Origin: Polaromonas sp. YR568
GTDB taxonomy: Bacteria > Pseudomonadota > Gammaproteobacteria > Burkholderiales > Burkholderiaceae_C
Assembly (NCBI RefSeq): GCF_900116715.1
Contig: NZ_FPBM01000002.1
Span: 1-64,000 of the forward strand
Direction: 5' to 3'
DNA: 64,000 nucleotides
The notes under the pieces are model-generated. The model was not told the DNA's origin. It ran no database searches and saw only the letters and a program-made list of their open reading frames with translations. Below are positions 28,265-37,347 of the stretch, piece after piece. A program made the position numbers and the translations under genes. Every line of letters starts with the position of its first letter. Position 1 is the first letter of the stretch.

Positions 28265-28295
28265 GGATAAACACCGGCCGGAGCCGGTTTATTCC
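28265..28295 (-). promoter_or_regulatory. Candidate ECF-type promoter or operator upstream of the lipoprotein operon
   Basis: On the minus strand GGAATAAACCGG (28295 downward) and CCGGTGTTTATCC (to 28265) form an imperfect inverted repeat. GGAATA resembles ECF -35 elements; GTGTTT 15 bases later could be the -10. It lies about 70-100 bases before the lipoprotein ATG. Autoregulation by the operon's own sigma factor is an inference. Confidence 0.45.
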
Positions 28296-28354
28296 ATTGC
28301 CGGAGAAAAATAAACGGGATGGCTGCCTTCAGGAGGCAGCGTAGCCGCAGCCGG

Positions 28355-28888
28355 TCAGCGGTTGCGGGACTTCATCGCGCGCTCGACTTCGCGCTTGCCT
28401 TCGCGGTCCTTGATGGTGTCGCGCTTGTCGTGCTCGCCCTTGCCCTTGGCCAGGCCGATTTCGCACTTCACCTTGCCGGCCTTCCAGTGCATGTTCAGCG
28501 GCACCAAGGTAAAGCCTTTTTGCTCGACCTTGCCGATCAGGCGGCGGATCTCTTCCTTGTGCATCAAGAGCTTCTTGGTGCGCACCGAGTCCGGACGCAC
28601 GTGGGTCGACGCCGTGCCCAGCGGGTTGATCTGGCAGCCGATGATAAAAAGCTCGCCGCCGCGCACCACCACATAGCCGTCCGTGAGCTGCACCTTGCCT
28701 TCACGCAGGGACTTCACCTCCCAGCCCTCCAGCACCATGCCCGCCTCAAAGCGCTCTTCAATGTGGTAATTAAAAAGCGCTTTTTTGTTGTCGGCAATGC
28801 GCACAGCCGCCGCGGCAGCCTTGGGGGAAAGATTGGCGGAGGGCGTTGCGGCCGATTTTTTGGAGGAGGATGCTTCTTTGGTGGCCAT
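28355..28888 (-). CDS. smpB: SsrA-binding protein SmpB
   Basis: 177 residues, 15-20 longer than usual owing to an N-terminal Ala/Ser/Lys stretch ([18 protein letters not shown]). The core is intact: [35 protein letters not shown], and the basic tail [20 protein letters not shown] that enters the mRNA channel. SmpB carries tmRNA to stalled ribosomes. The region just before the ATG (TTATCTTTTATAC) has no Shine-Dalgarno sequence. It is divergent from ratA with a 79-base gap. Confidence 0.96.
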   Translation of the reverse strand: MATKEASSSKKSAATPSANLSPKAAAAAVRIADNKKALFNYHIEERFEAGMVLEGWEVKSLREGKVQLTDGYVVVRGGELFIIGCQINPLGTASTHVRPDSVRTKKLLMHKEEIRRLIGKVEQKGFTLVPLNMHWKAGKVKCEIGLAKGKGEHDKRDTIKDREGKREVERAMKSRNR

Positions 28889-28967
28889 GTATAAAAGATA
28901 AGGGCGAATTTTGAAAAGTACAGAGCCGCTAAGGTGGCTAATACAATTGCGCCCAGCCTCTGATTGT

Positions 28968-29414
28968 ATGAAAACCGTTCACAAGTCCGTTTTAATCTGG
29001 TACAGCGCCGCCGAGATGTTTGCTCTTGTGACGGATATCGACCGCTATCCCGAATTTTTGCCCTGGTGCGACCAGGCCTCCGTGCTGGAGCAGGATACCC
29101 ACGGCATGACCGCCAAGGTGGGCATTTCCTTTGCCGGCCTCACGCAAAGCTTCACCACCCGCAACACCCACCAGAAAGACCGCAAGGTCAGCTTGAAGCT
29201 GGTCGACGGCCCTTTTTCAAAACTCGACGGCCATTGGGATTTCACGCCGGTAGGCAAGGGCGGTGAAAGAGCCTGCAAAGTCGAGTTCACCCTGCGCTAT
29301 GACTTTGACAATGCCGCGCTGGCGGCCCTGGTAGGCCCGGTATTCGAAAAGATTGCCGGCAGCCTGGTCGATGCCTTCGTCAAGAGGGCTTCGGACGTCT
29401 ATGGTGAAGCCTGA
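28968..29414 (+). CDS. ratA: RatA/COQ10-like START-domain protein
   Basis: 148 residues. A polyketide-cyclase/START fold is seen in [41 protein letters not shown] and [21 protein letters not shown]. The E. coli homologue was described as a toxin blocking 70S formation; eukaryotic relatives (Coq10) bind ubiquinone. I chose the ATG at 28968 since the family begins MKTVHKS. The end overlaps the rnfH start by 14 bases, a conserved pair usually next to smpB, as here. Confidence 0.93.
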   Translation: MKTVHKSVLIWYSAAEMFALVTDIDRYPEFLPWCDQASVLEQDTHGMTAKVGISFAGLTQSFTTRNTHQKDRKVSLKLVDGPFSKLDGHWDFTPVGKGGERACKVEFTLRYDFDNAALAALVGPVFEKIAGSLVDAFVKRASDVYGEA

Positions 29415-29757
29415 AGGCACGGCGCCTCTGAAGGTCGCCATGGTTTATTCACCTGCGCCGCGTCAGGTTCGCCAATGGGCGCTGGAACTGGCAGGCGGCA
29501 CAACGGTTGCGCAGGCGCTGGAAGCCAGCGGTATCTTGAAGGAATTCCCGGAATTGCAAGGCGCACGCCTGGTACTGGGCCTCTGGGGCCGGAAAACCAC
29601 GCCAGGGCATGTGCTGCTGGAGGGCGACCGCCTGGAAATCTACCGCGGCTTGCGTGTCGACCCCAAGGTCGCGCGCCGGGAACGGTTCAACCGGCAGGGC
29701 GCCAAACGGGCAGGGCTTTTTGCCAAGACCCGGGCCGGTGCCAAAGCCGGGTACTAA
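29401..29757 (+). CDS. rnfH: RnfH-family protein (RatB/UPF0125)
   Basis: 118 residues. Ubiquitin-like fold: LKVAMVYSPAPRQVRQWALEL, TVAQALEASGILKEFPE and DRLEIYRGLRVDPKVARRERF are family sequence. The function is not settled; the gene is called ratB when paired with ratA. The basic tail (RFNRQGAKRAGLFAKTR) is typical. It begins inside the end of ratA. Confidence 0.9.
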   Translation: MVKPEGTAPLKVAMVYSPAPRQVRQWALELAGGTTVAQALEASGILKEFPELQGARLVLGLWGRKTTPGHVLLEGDRLEIYRGLRVDPKVARRERFNRQGAKRAGLFAKTRAGAKAGY

Positions 29758-29779
29758 AGCTGGATATCAGACCTTGGGG

Positions 29780-29802
29780 TACCGGCGCTAGCTGCGCCGG
29801 TA
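29780..29802. terminator. Hairpin between convergent genes
   Basis: Perfect nine-base stem TACCGGCGC / GCGCCGGTA with a five-base loop in the 55-base gap between rnfH and the DUF4124 gene. No T run follows on either strand, so this is a mRNA-end hairpin rather than a classical terminator. Confidence 0.55.
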
Positions 29803-29812
29803 ACACTGCAAT

Positions 29813-30352
29813 TTATTTGCACTCGGCCTCAATAGAGCCCTGAATCCGTTTGATTTCCGCCGCTTTGGCGTTGTCGTCCATATATTCACGCTCGCCTTTG
29901 GCGTTGGTGACCGTGATTCTCTGACCCGATTGAAAGGTGGCCAGCGCTTTTTTGTTGCGGTCGCAGTTCTCCGCCTTGACTTTGGCTACCTTTTCTTCTT
30001 CTGCCTTTTTCTTGGCGGCTTCTTCCTCTTCCGCCTGTTTTTTCTTGGCTTCGAGTTGTGGATCCTTGCCCGGCAGCTTGAGGGCACCTGGGTTGTTTTT
30101 GGCTACCGGGGCGGCAGTGGCGGCAGGCGCAGCGGCCGCATCTTCGCTGGGTGCTACGGGTGGGGCGGCCACTCTGGCGCCCGGCGGCCTTTTCAGGATG
30201 TTTTTTTCCAGGATATCCGCCGGCGGCGAACGGTCGCTGTAAACCTTGCGGCCGTCTTTGTCGATCCATTGCCACTGGGCCAGCGCCGGGATTGCGAAGG
30301 CCGCACCGGCCACAGCCAGAAGAAGTGTTCTTGAAACGGGTTTGAAGTCCAT
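29813..30352 (-). CDS. DUF4124 periplasmic protein
   Basis: 179 residues. A signal peptide ([16 protein letters not shown]) ends near residue 25 and is followed by the DUF4124 motif [21 protein letters not shown]. The middle is Pro/Ala-rich, then a highly charged coiled coil ([19 protein letters not shown]) and a C-terminus ending in EAECK. Function unknown; members are secreted and common in betaproteobacteria. It is divergent from guaB. Confidence 0.85.
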   Translation of the reverse strand: MDFKPVSRTLLLAVAGAAFAIPALAQWQWIDKDGRKVYSDRSPPADILEKNILKRPPGARVAAPPVAPSEDAAAAPAATAAPVAKNNPGALKLPGKDPQLEAKKKQAEEEEAAKKKAEEEKVAKVKAENCDRNKKALATFQSGQRITVTNAKGEREYMDDNAKAAEIKRIQGSIEAECK

Positions 30353-30523
30353 TTCGCGAGTGTAGCGCTGTGCCGCGCCGTTTTCCGCATGTACCCGCGC
30401 AAAGCAGCCTTTTTACAACTGGGCGCGACAAGGGGTTGGCCGGCAGCCCCCACCGGTGCGAGGGATGCCCGGGGGACGCCGGGGGACGCTAGGGTTAGTA
30501 CCGACGGGTCTTTACGACAAGGG

Positions 30524-30529
30524 TACAAT
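30524..30529 (+). promoter_or_regulatory. Candidate -10 element of guaB
   Basis: TACAAT lies 22 bases before the guaB ATG; no matching -35 is obvious at 16-18 bases (the nearest is weak). Two tandem copies of GGGGGACGC occur upstream at about 30470-30490. Confidence 0.4.
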
Positions 30530-30550
30530 CGTGTTTTTGGAGCCATCCCT

Positions 30551-32020
30551 ATGCGCCTACTCGGCAAAGCGCTCACCTTCGACGACGTATTGTTGGTGCC
30601 AGCGTTCTCCCAGGTCCTGCCCAAGGACACTTCACTTTCCACCCAGTTCTCCCGAAACATCCGCCTGAACCTGCCGCTCGTGTCGGCCGCCATGGACACG
30701 GTCACCGAAGCCCGGCTGGCCATCGCCATTGCGCAAGAAGGCGGCATTGGCATCGTTCACAAGAACCTCACCGCCCAGCAGCAGGCCGCTGAGGTCGCCA
30801 GGGTCAAGCGCTATGAAAGCGGCGTTCTGCGCGACCCGGTTGTCATCACCCCCACCCACACCGTACGCCAGGTCATGGCCCTGAGCGAGCAGCTCGGCAT
30901 CTCCGGTTTCCCCGTCATTGACGGCGGCCGGGTCGTCGGCATCGTGACGGGGCGCGACATGCGCTTCGAATCGCGCATGGATGTGCCGGTCAGCACCATC
31001 ATGACGCCGCGCGAGCGCCTGATCACCATCTCCGAAACCGCCTCACTGGCCGATGCCAAGGCCTTGCTGAACAAGCACCGCCTCGAGCGCGTCCTGCTGG
31101 TCAATGACAACTTCGAGCTCAAGGGCCTGATCACCGTCAAGGACATCACCAAACAAACCACCTTCCCCAATGCCGCACGCGACTCGCACGGCCAGCTGCG
31201 CGTGGGCGCCGCCGTCGGGGTGGGTGAGGGCACTGAAGAGCGGGTCGAAGCGCTGGTCAAAGCCGGCGTCGACGCCATCGTGGTGGACACCGCCCACGGC
31301 CACAGCAAGGGCGTGCTAGACCGGGTGCGCTGGGTCAAGCAGAACTACCCCCAGGTCGACGTGATCGGCGGCAACATCGCCACCGGCGCCGCCGCGCTGG
31401 CACTGGTTGAGGCCGGCGCCGACGGCGTCAAGGTCGGCATCGGCCCCGGCAGCATCTGCACCACCCGCATCGTTGCCGGTGTGGGCGTTCCGCAGATCAT
31501 GGCCATCGACAACGTGGCTACCGCCTTGCGTGGCACCGGTGTCCCGCTCATCGGCGACGGCGGCATCCGCTACAGCGGCGACATTGCCAAGGCAATCGCC
31601 GCCGGCGCCAACACGGTCATGATGGGCGGCATGTTTGCCGGCACCGAAGAGGCTCCGGGTGAAGTGATCCTCTTCCAGGGCCGCAGCTACAAGAGCTACC
31701 GCGGTATGGGCAGCATTGGCGCCATGCAGCAAGGCAGCGCCGACCGCTACTTCCAGGAATCGAGCACCGGCAACCCCAATGCCGACAAGCTGGTGCCCGA
31801 AGGCATTGAAGGCCGCGTCCCCTACAAGGGCTCCATGGTCGCCATCGTGTTCCAGATGGCCGGCGGCCTGCGGGCCAGCATGGGCTACTGCGGTTGCGCC
31901 ACCATCGAAGACATGCGCGACAAGGCCGAGTTCGTGGAAATCACGTCCGCCGGCATTCGCGAAAGCCATGTCCACGATGTACAGATCACCAAGGAAGCGC
32001 CGAACTACCGGGCCGATTGA
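30551..32020 (+). CDS. guaB: Inosine-5'-monophosphate dehydrogenase
   Basis: 489 residues. Converts IMP to XMP with NAD, the first committed step to GMP. The barrel starts [20 protein letters not shown]; two CBS domains follow at about residues 95-205 ([20 protein letters not shown]); the active-site Cys is in [18 protein letters not shown] and the flap contains [19 protein letters not shown] chose the ATG at 30551, which begins [10 protein letters not shown] as in other members. guaA follows 71 bases later, behind a strong terminator. Confidence 0.97.
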   Translation: MRLLGKALTFDDVLLVPAFSQVLPKDTSLSTQFSRNIRLNLPLVSAAMDTVTEARLAIAIAQEGGIGIVHKNLTAQQQAAEVARVKRYESGVLRDPVVITPTHTVRQVMALSEQLGISGFPVIDGGRVVGIVTGRDMRFESRMDVPVSTIMTPRERLITISETASLADAKALLNKHRLERVLLVNDNFELKGLITVKDITKQTTFPNAARDSHGQLRVGAAVGVGEGTEERVEALVKAGVDAIVVDTAHGHSKGVLDRVRWVKQNYPQVDVIGGNIATGAAALALVEAGADGVKVGIGPGSICTTRIVAGVGVPQIMAIDNVATALRGTGVPLIGDGGIRYSGDIAKAIAAGANTVMMGGMFAGTEEAPGEVILFQGRSYKSYRGMGSIGAMQQGSADRYFQESSTGNPNADKLVPEGIEGRVPYKGSMVAIVFQMAGGLRASMGYCGCATIEDMRDKAEFVEITSAGIRESHVHDVQITKEAPNYRAD

Positions 32021-32036
32021 GCCCCCAAGCGGCCTG

Positions 32037-32066
32037 AGGCGTCTGATAAACCAGACGCCTTTTTCT
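32037..32066 (+). terminator. Strong intrinsic terminator between guaB and guaA
   Basis: Nine-base perfect stem AGGCGTCTG / CAGACGCCT with a six-base loop, followed by TTTTCTTTTTTT. It ends the guaB transcript 26 bases before the guaA start, so guaA needs read-through or its own promoter. Confidence 0.85.
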
Positions 32067-32091
32067 TTTTTTGCCTTGGAGTTACACCCTC

Positions 32092-33711
32092 ATGCAGCAC
32101 CAGAAAATCCTCATCCTCGATTTCGGTTCCCAGGTCACCCAGCTGATCGCCCGCCGCGTGCGCGACGCCCATGTGTTCTGCGAAGTCCACCCCTGCGACG
32201 TCAGCGACGATTGGGTCCGCGAGTACGCCAAAGACGGCACGCTCAAAGGCGTCATCCTCTCCGGCAGCCACGCCAGCATCTACGAAGAAACCACCGACAA
32301 GGCGCCGCAAGCCGTCTTTGAACTGGGCTTGCCGGTGCTGGGCATCTGCTACGGCATGCAGGCCATGGCGCACCAGCTGGGCGGCAAGGTCGAAGGCGGC
32401 CACAAGCGCGAATTCGGCTCCGCCGATGTGCGGGCCCGCGGCCACACCGCGCTGCTCAAGGACATCGCCGACTACACCACGCCTGAAGGCCAGGGCATGC
32501 TCGATGTCTGGATGAGCCACGGCGACAAGGTCACCGAAATGCCGCCGGGTTTCAAGCTCATGGCCTCGACCGATTCCTGCCCCATCGCGGGCATGGCCGA
32601 TGAAGAGCGCCGCTTCTATGCGGTGCAGTTTCACCCCGAAGTCACCCACACCAAGCAGGGCAACGCCATTCTCAAGCGCTTTGTGCTGGATATCTGCGGC
32701 ACCCGACAGGACTGGGTCATGGGCGACTACATCAGTGAAGCGGTCGAAAAGATCCGCGCGCAGGTCGGCGACGAAGAGGTCATCCTGGGCCTCTCCGGCG
32801 GTGTTGATTCCTCGGTGGCTGCCGCGCTGATCCACCGCGCCATCGGCGACCAGCTGACCTGTGTTTTCGTCGACCACGGCCTGCTGCGCCTGAACGAGGG
32901 CGACATGGTCATGGAAATGTTTGTCGGTAAGCTGCACGCCAACGTAATCCGCGTCGACGCCAGCGACCAGTTCCTGGGCCACCTGGCCGGCGTGAGCGAG
33001 CCTGAGGCCAAGCGCAAGATCATCGGCCGCGAATTCGTCGAAGTCTTCAAGGCCGAAGCCGCACGGCTCAAGGCCGGCACCGGCGGCCACAAGGGCGCCA
33101 AATGGCTGGCCCAGGGCACGATTTACCCCGATGTCATCGAATCCGGCGGCGCCAAGAGCAAAAAAGCCGTCACCATCAAGAGCCACCACAACGTGGGCGG
33201 TTTGCCCGAACAACTGGGCCTCAAGCTGCTCGAGCCCTTGCGCGAGCTGTTCAAGGACGAAGTCCGTGAACTCGGCGTTGCACTCGGATTGCCGCACGAC
33301 ATGGTCTACCGCCATCCGTTCCCTGGCCCGGGCCTGGGCGTGCGCATCCTGGGCGAAATCAAGAAGGAATACGCCGACTTGCTGCGCCGCGCCGACGCGA
33401 TCTTCATTGAAGAGCTGCGCAACTTCAAGGACGCCGAAACCGGTAAAACCTGGTACGACCTCACCAGCCAGGCCTTCACCGTCTTCCTGCCGGTCAAAAG
33501 CGTGGGCGTGATGGGTGACGGCCGCACCTACGACTACGTGGTGGCCTTGCGCGCGGTGCAAACCAGCGACTTCATGACGGCCGACTGGGCCGAGTTGCCC
33601 TACGCGCTGCTCAAAAAGGTGTCGGGCCGCATCATCAACGAAGTGCGCGGCATCAACCGCGTGACTTACGACGTGAGCAGCAAGCCGCCGGCAACGATTG
33701 AGTGGGAGTGA
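32092..33711 (+). CDS. guaA: GMP synthase (glutamine-hydrolysing)
   Basis: 539 residues. N-terminal class I amidotransferase: [15 protein letters not shown], the nucleophile in [15 protein letters not shown] and the His/Glu pair in FHPEVTHT. The ATP pyrophosphatase domain starts near residue 210 with the P-loop [13 protein letters not shown], and the dimerisation domain ends PATIEWE. It aminates XMP to GMP. I chose the ATG at 32092 because [14 protein letters not shown] is the family start. Confidence 0.98.
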   Translation: MQHQKILILDFGSQVTQLIARRVRDAHVFCEVHPCDVSDDWVREYAKDGTLKGVILSGSHASIYEETTDKAPQAVFELGLPVLGICYGMQAMAHQLGGKVEGGHKREFGSADVRARGHTALLKDIADYTTPEGQGMLDVWMSHGDKVTEMPPGFKLMASTDSCPIAGMADEERRFYAVQFHPEVTHTKQGNAILKRFVLDICGTRQDWVMGDYISEAVEKIRAQVGDEEVILGLSGGVDSSVAAALIHRAIGDQLTCVFVDHGLLRLNEGDMVMEMFVGKLHANVIRVDASDQFLGHLAGVSEPEAKRKIIGREFVEVFKAEAARLKAGTGGHKGAKWLAQGTIYPDVIESGGAKSKKAVTIKSHHNVGGLPEQLGLKLLEPLRELFKDEVRELGVALGLPHDMVYRHPFPGPGLGVRILGEIKKEYADLLRRADAIFIEELRNFKDAETGKTWYDLTSQAFTVFLPVKSVGVMGDGRTYDYVVALRAVQTSDFMTADWAELPYALLKKVSGRIINEVRGINRVTYDVSSKPPATIEWE

Positions 33712-33721
33712 AGCCGCGCCA

Positions 33722-34321
33722 ATGATGAGCCCGGAAGCAAGGGAACTCACGCCAGCGCCCAGGCCTGGCGTCGACAACGTCTTTTTCGCGTTGGTGCCTG
33801 AAGGCCAGGCCGGGGCGCAGGCCATCGATATCCAGAGCAGCTTCCTGCCGCAGCTGGGCCATAAGCCTTACCTGGTCCCCGAAAGCTGCCTGCATGTGTC
33901 CCTGCTGGACATCGGCATCAAAAAGAACCTGGTCTTACGGTCTTTCGAATCGACCATTGCCATGGCGAAAGAAGCGGCAGACAAATTCAGCGCCGGCTCT
34001 TTCGAAGTCGGCTTTGACCAGGCTTTGAGTTTTAACGCCAAGGCGGCGCCGAAAAAGGCCTTTGTCCTGCAAATGGGCGAGGGCAGGGAGCAGGTTCTGG
34101 CGCTGTGCAAAAAACTCAAACTTTGCCTGGCGATGGCCGGCGTCCATTCAGACGACAAGGCCGCAGCGCCGCACATGACCCTGGCGCGCGCGGTGCAAAC
34201 CATCCCGCTCACAGAGGTCTCACTGGTGCGCTGGACGGCAACCCGGCTGGTTCTGGTTCACAGTGTTGTAGGCGACACACGCCACATTCACCTCCAGAGC
34301 TGGCCGCTGCCGCCGCATTGA
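33722..34321 (+). CDS. 2'-5' RNA ligase/phosphoesterase (LigT) family protein
   Basis: 199 residues. Two HxT/S catalytic motifs of the 2H phosphoesterase superfamily are visible: CLHVSLLDIG near residue 57 and PHMTLARAV near 152. FFALVPEG near the start is also typical. Enzymes of this type cleave or join 2'-5' or cyclic phosphodiesters in RNA; the cellular substrate is unknown. Two ATG codons (33722, 33725) are adjacent. It lies 10 bases after guaA and is probably cotranscribed. Confidence 0.85.
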   Translation: MMSPEARELTPAPRPGVDNVFFALVPEGQAGAQAIDIQSSFLPQLGHKPYLVPESCLHVSLLDIGIKKNLVLRSFESTIAMAKEAADKFSAGSFEVGFDQALSFNAKAAPKKAFVLQMGEGREQVLALCKKLKLCLAMAGVHSDDKAAAPHMTLARAVQTIPLTEVSLVRWTATRLVLVHSVVGDTRHIHLQSWPLPPH

Positions 34322-34365
34322 CGCTCGCTATCTGAATTTCGGGTTTTTGGCCTATGCTTCAGGCC

Positions 34366-35004
34366 ATGTACATGCCACCCCAATTCAAAGGCGACCGGGA
34401 AAAGGCCGCTGCACTGATCCAGGAAAACCCCTTTGCCAGCCTGATCAGCATCGACGACGCCGGCCTGCCGTATGTCACGCACTTGCCGCTGCATCTGGAA
34501 GACCGAGGCGAGCAACTCGTGCTGCTGGGCCACGTGGCCAAGCCCAATCCGCACTGGCGCTACCTGCAGGCGCGGCCGCGGGCCGTGGTGACCTTTCTCG
34601 GGCCCCATGCTTATCTGTCGCCCAAGGTCTACCCCGACCTGGCGCGGGTGCCGACCTGGAACTACCTGGCTGTGCATTGCACGGTGCAAGCGACGCTGAT
34701 CGAAGACCCTTCGGCCAAGGACGCGCTGCTGAAAAAGCTGATTGGTGACCACGAGCCGCCTTATGCCCAGCAGTGGCGTGACCTGGGCGAAGAGTTCGGT
34801 CACAAGATGATGGCCGGCATCGTGGGCTTTGAACTGCTGGTGGCCGACTTTCAGTGCAAGATCAAAATCAACCAGCACCGGCGTGAGTCGCATGCCGCCA
34901 TGAGGGCGACGTACGCCGCCGGTAATGAGAACGAGCGCAGCCTGGCCGGCTGGATGACCCGCCTGGGCATGGCCACCGGCAGCGACACCCCAACGGAGAC
35001 TTGA
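34366..35004 (+). CDS. PaiB-type FMN-binding protein
   Basis: 212 residues from ATG 34366 (MYMPPQF, the family start); ATGs at 34354 and 34372 are alternatives. The split-barrel flavin fold is seen in QENPFASLISIDDAGLPYVTHLP, LLGHVAKPNPHW and AYLSPKVYPDLARVPTWNYLAVH. PaiB was named as a negative transcriptional regulator in Bacillus, but many members are probably flavin-dependent enzymes. The C-terminus (KINQHRRESHAAMRATYAA) matches the family. The next small gene starts one base after its stop. Confidence 0.88.
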   Translation: MYMPPQFKGDREKAAALIQENPFASLISIDDAGLPYVTHLPLHLEDRGEQLVLLGHVAKPNPHWRYLQARPRAVVTFLGPHAYLSPKVYPDLARVPTWNYLAVHCTVQATLIEDPSAKDALLKKLIGDHEPPYAQQWRDLGEEFGHKMMAGIVGFELLVADFQCKIKINQHRRESHAAMRATYAAGNENERSLAGWMTRLGMATGSDTPTET

Positions 35005-35005
35005 T

Positions 35006-35230
35006 ATGCGCGGTATTTTCAGCATCGTGGGCCTGCTGGTCGTAGTGGCCATCATCGGCCTGCTGGTCAAAAAGCAGTTGAGCACTCCGGTCGCCGTGCC
35101 GTCGGCCCCAGGCACGCCTGCCATCTCCGCTAATGCCCCGCCGCAGGTGCAGAGCCAGCAAGCGCAGCAGCAGGTCAAGCAGGCCGTCGACAGCGCCATG
35201 CAGGCCCGCCCCATGCCCGAAGAAAAGTAG
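35006..35230 (+). CDS. Small single-pass membrane protein, unknown
   Basis: 74 residues. One N-terminal membrane helix (IFSIVGLLVVVAIIGLLV, residues 4-21) is followed by a Pro/Ala-rich then Gln-rich periplasmic stretch (PPQVQSQQAQQQVKQAVDSA). Not recognised as a named family. It follows the PaiB gene by one base and precedes tadA by 65 bases, so translation coupling with PaiB is likely. The codon usage fits its neighbours, which supports it being real. Confidence 0.7.
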   Translation: MRGIFSIVGLLVVVAIIGLLVKKQLSTPVAVPSAPGTPAISANAPPQVQSQQAQQQVKQAVDSAMQARPMPEEK

Positions 35231-35295
35231 TTTGATAGAAGAACCGGCTCCCGCCCAGGCCGCATCCGGGAAATTAGCTTTGAGAACCATCGCGA

Positions 35296-36687
35296 ATGAG
35301 TGACGCACTCTTCATGCAGCAAGCCCTTGCGCAGGCCCGTGAAGCGGCTGCCGCAGGCGAAGTGCCGGTCGGTGCGGTGGTGGTGCATAAGGGCAAGGTG
35401 ATTGCCACCGGCCGCAACGCCCCCATAGACGGCCATGACCCGACGGCCCATGCCGAAATCACGGCCCTGCGCGCCGCAGCGCAGGCGATGGGCAACTACC
35501 GGCTCGACGACTGCGAGCTGTTTGTCACGCTGGAGCCTTGCGCCATGTGCAGCGGCGCCATGCTGCATGCGCGGCTCAAGCGGGTGGTGTTTGGCGCGCT
35601 TGATCCCAAAACCGGCGCGGCAGGCTCGGTGCTCAATCTGTTTGCAGAACCTCGCCTCAATCACCAGACCGAACTGCAAGGCGGCGTGCTGGCGCCGGAC
35701 TGCGGCGAGTTGCTGCAGGATTTTTTTCGCCAGCGCAGGGCTGACAAGCGCGAAGAGTCCCGGTTGGCCCACCCGCTGCGCGATGACGCGCTGCGTACGT
35801 CCGACGCCGCGTTTGATGACTTGCCGGGCTATCCCTGGCAGCCCCGCTATATCAGCGACCTGCCGGCATTGGGCGGCTTGCGCATGCATTACCTGGATGA
35901 AGGCGAGGGTGGCCAGGGGGGCGTGACTTACCTATGTCTGCACGGTAACCCCGCCTGGAGCTACCTCTACCGCAAGATGATCCCGGCGCTGCTGGAAGCT
36001 GGGCACCGGGTGGTTGCCCCCGACCTGATCGGCTTCGGTAAAAGCGACAAACCCAAGAAAGACAGCTTTCACAGCTTCAGCGTGCACCGCCAGATACTGC
36101 TTGAACTGGTGGAAAGGCTGGACCTGCAAAACGTCGTCCTCGTGGTGCAGGACTGGGGCGGTTTGCTCGGTCTCACGCTGCCCATGGCCGCACCCCAGCG
36201 CTACAAGGGCCTGCTGGTCATGAATACGACCCTGGGCACCGGCGATGCGCCACTGCCCGCAGGCTTTATCGCCTGGCGCGAGATGTGCGCCAAAAACCCC
36301 GAGTTTGACGTGGCACGTCTCTTTGCCCGCGGCAACCCGCAAATGAGCCCTGCGGAATGCGCCGCCTACAACGCGCCGTTTCCAGACAAAGGGCATCGAG
36401 CCGCGCTGCGCGCCTTTCCGCCCATGGTGCCGGACGCACCCGATGCGGATGGCGCCGCCGTTTCACGCCAGGCACGCAGCTTCTGGCAAAACGACTGGAC
36501 AGGCCAGACACTGATGATGGTGGGGGCGCAAGACCCGGTGCTGGGCCCGCCTGTCATGCAGCAGTTGCAGGCCCTGATCCGTGGTTGCGGCGAGCCTGTG
36601 GTGCTGCCGCAGGCCGGCCACTTTGTGCAGGAACACGGCGAGCCAATTGCGCAGCAAGCCCTGCGGTTCTTCAGCCCGCCAGCTTGA
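35296..36687 (+). CDS. tadA: tRNA adenosine(34) deaminase fused to a haloalkane dehalogenase-like hydrolase
   Basis: 463 residues in one uninterrupted frame. Residues 1-155 are TadA: zinc/catalytic HAE at 52-54 and PCAMC at 81-85. TadA deaminates A34 to inosine in tRNA-Arg. Residues 175-463 form an alpha/beta hydrolase very close to Xanthobacter DhlA as I remember it: oxyanion motif HGNPAWSYLYRKMIP (216-230), nucleophile D286 and halide Trp W287 in VVQDWGGLLGL, second halide Trp W327, acid D413, and base H442 in AGHFVQEHGE. All five catalytic positions are kept, so both halves look active. A linker with RLAHPLRDDALRTSDAAFDD joins them. The 3' end overlaps the convergent UPF0126 gene by 17 bases. 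Confidence 0.92.
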   Translation: MSDALFMQQALAQAREAAAAGEVPVGAVVVHKGKVIATGRNAPIDGHDPTAHAEITALRAAAQAMGNYRLDDCELFVTLEPCAMCSGAMLHARLKRVVFGALDPKTGAAGSVLNLFAEPRLNHQTELQGGVLAPDCGELLQDFFRQRRADKREESRLAHPLRDDALRTSDAAFDDLPGYPWQPRYISDLPALGGLRMHYLDEGEGGQGGVTYLCLHGNPAWSYLYRKMIPALLEAGHRVVAPDLIGFGKSDKPKKDSFHSFSVHRQILLELVERLDLQNVVLVVQDWGGLLGLTLPMAAPQRYKGLLVMNTTLGTGDAPLPAGFIAWREMCAKNPEFDVARLFARGNPQMSPAECAAYNAPFPDKGHRAALRAFPPMVPDAPDADGAAVSRQARSFWQNDWTGQTLMMVGAQDPVLGPPVMQQLQALIRGCGEPVVLPQAGHFVQEHGEPIAQQALRFFSPPA

Positions 36688-37288
36688 AGACCGGCAAATG
36701 CCAGCCCAGGAAGATGGCGCTCAGCCGCAGCGCCACCACGGTCACCAGGCCCGCGCCGAACGCCCATGAGGGTTTGAGGCCCAGGGCCTTCAGCACCAGA
36801 TACAGCACAATGCCGGCGATCGCCGCGCTGGCATAAATGTCCTGGCGCAGCAGCAGGGGGATCTGGTTGCTGCAGATGTCGCGCATCACGCCACCGGCCA
36901 CGCCGGTCATGGTGCCCATCAGCACCACGATGATGGGCGACAGCCGCGCCGCCTCGGCCAGTTGCGCACCCGACAGCGCAAACAGGGCCAGCCCCATGGC
37001 ATCGGCCACCAGCAGGGCCTGCGCCGGAATCGGCAAGAGCTGCACATACAGCACCGTCCCCAGCGCCGCCGCGCAAATCACCAGCAGGTAGGTGGGCCTG
37101 GCCATCCAGAACACCGGATGGCGGTTCATCAGCAGGTCACGCAGGGTACCGCCGCCAATGGCCGTCAGCGACGCCAGCACCAGGACACCCAGCAAATCAA
37201 GCTGCAGGCGGCCCGCGGCAAGCGCGCCACTGACTGCAAACACGGCAACACCGAAGAGATCAAGCAGGTAAAGAAGCATGGTGGCCAT
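36671..37288 (-). CDS. UPF0126/TRIC-like membrane protein
   Basis: 205 residues with about seven hydrophobic helices arranged in two similar halves. Both halves carry the GGG/GG...RD signature: SLTAIGGGTLRDLLMNR and MTGVAGGVMRDICSNQIP. This is the YicG/YadS-type family, related to trimeric intracellular cation channels. I chose the ATG at 37288. Sixty bases separate it from the divergent carboxypeptidase gene. Confidence 0.9.
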   Translation of the reverse strand: MATMLLYLLDLFGVAVFAVSGALAAGRLQLDLLGVLVLASLTAIGGGTLRDLLMNRHPVFWMARPTYLLVICAAALGTVLYVQLLPIPAQALLVADAMGLALFALSGAQLAEAARLSPIIVVLMGTMTGVAGGVMRDICSNQIPLLLRQDIYASAAIAGIVLYLVLKALGLKPSWAFGAGLVTVVALRLSAIFLGWHLPVFKLAG

Positions 37289-37347
37289 GTTTATACCTGC
37301 TGAGCGGCGGTAGCAGGCAAGGGGACGGCAGTGGGATACTTGCACCC

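Noticed and set aside
34354..34365. Earlier start for the PaiB-like gene
   Set aside because: It adds only four residues; MYMPPQF at 34366 is the family-type start.
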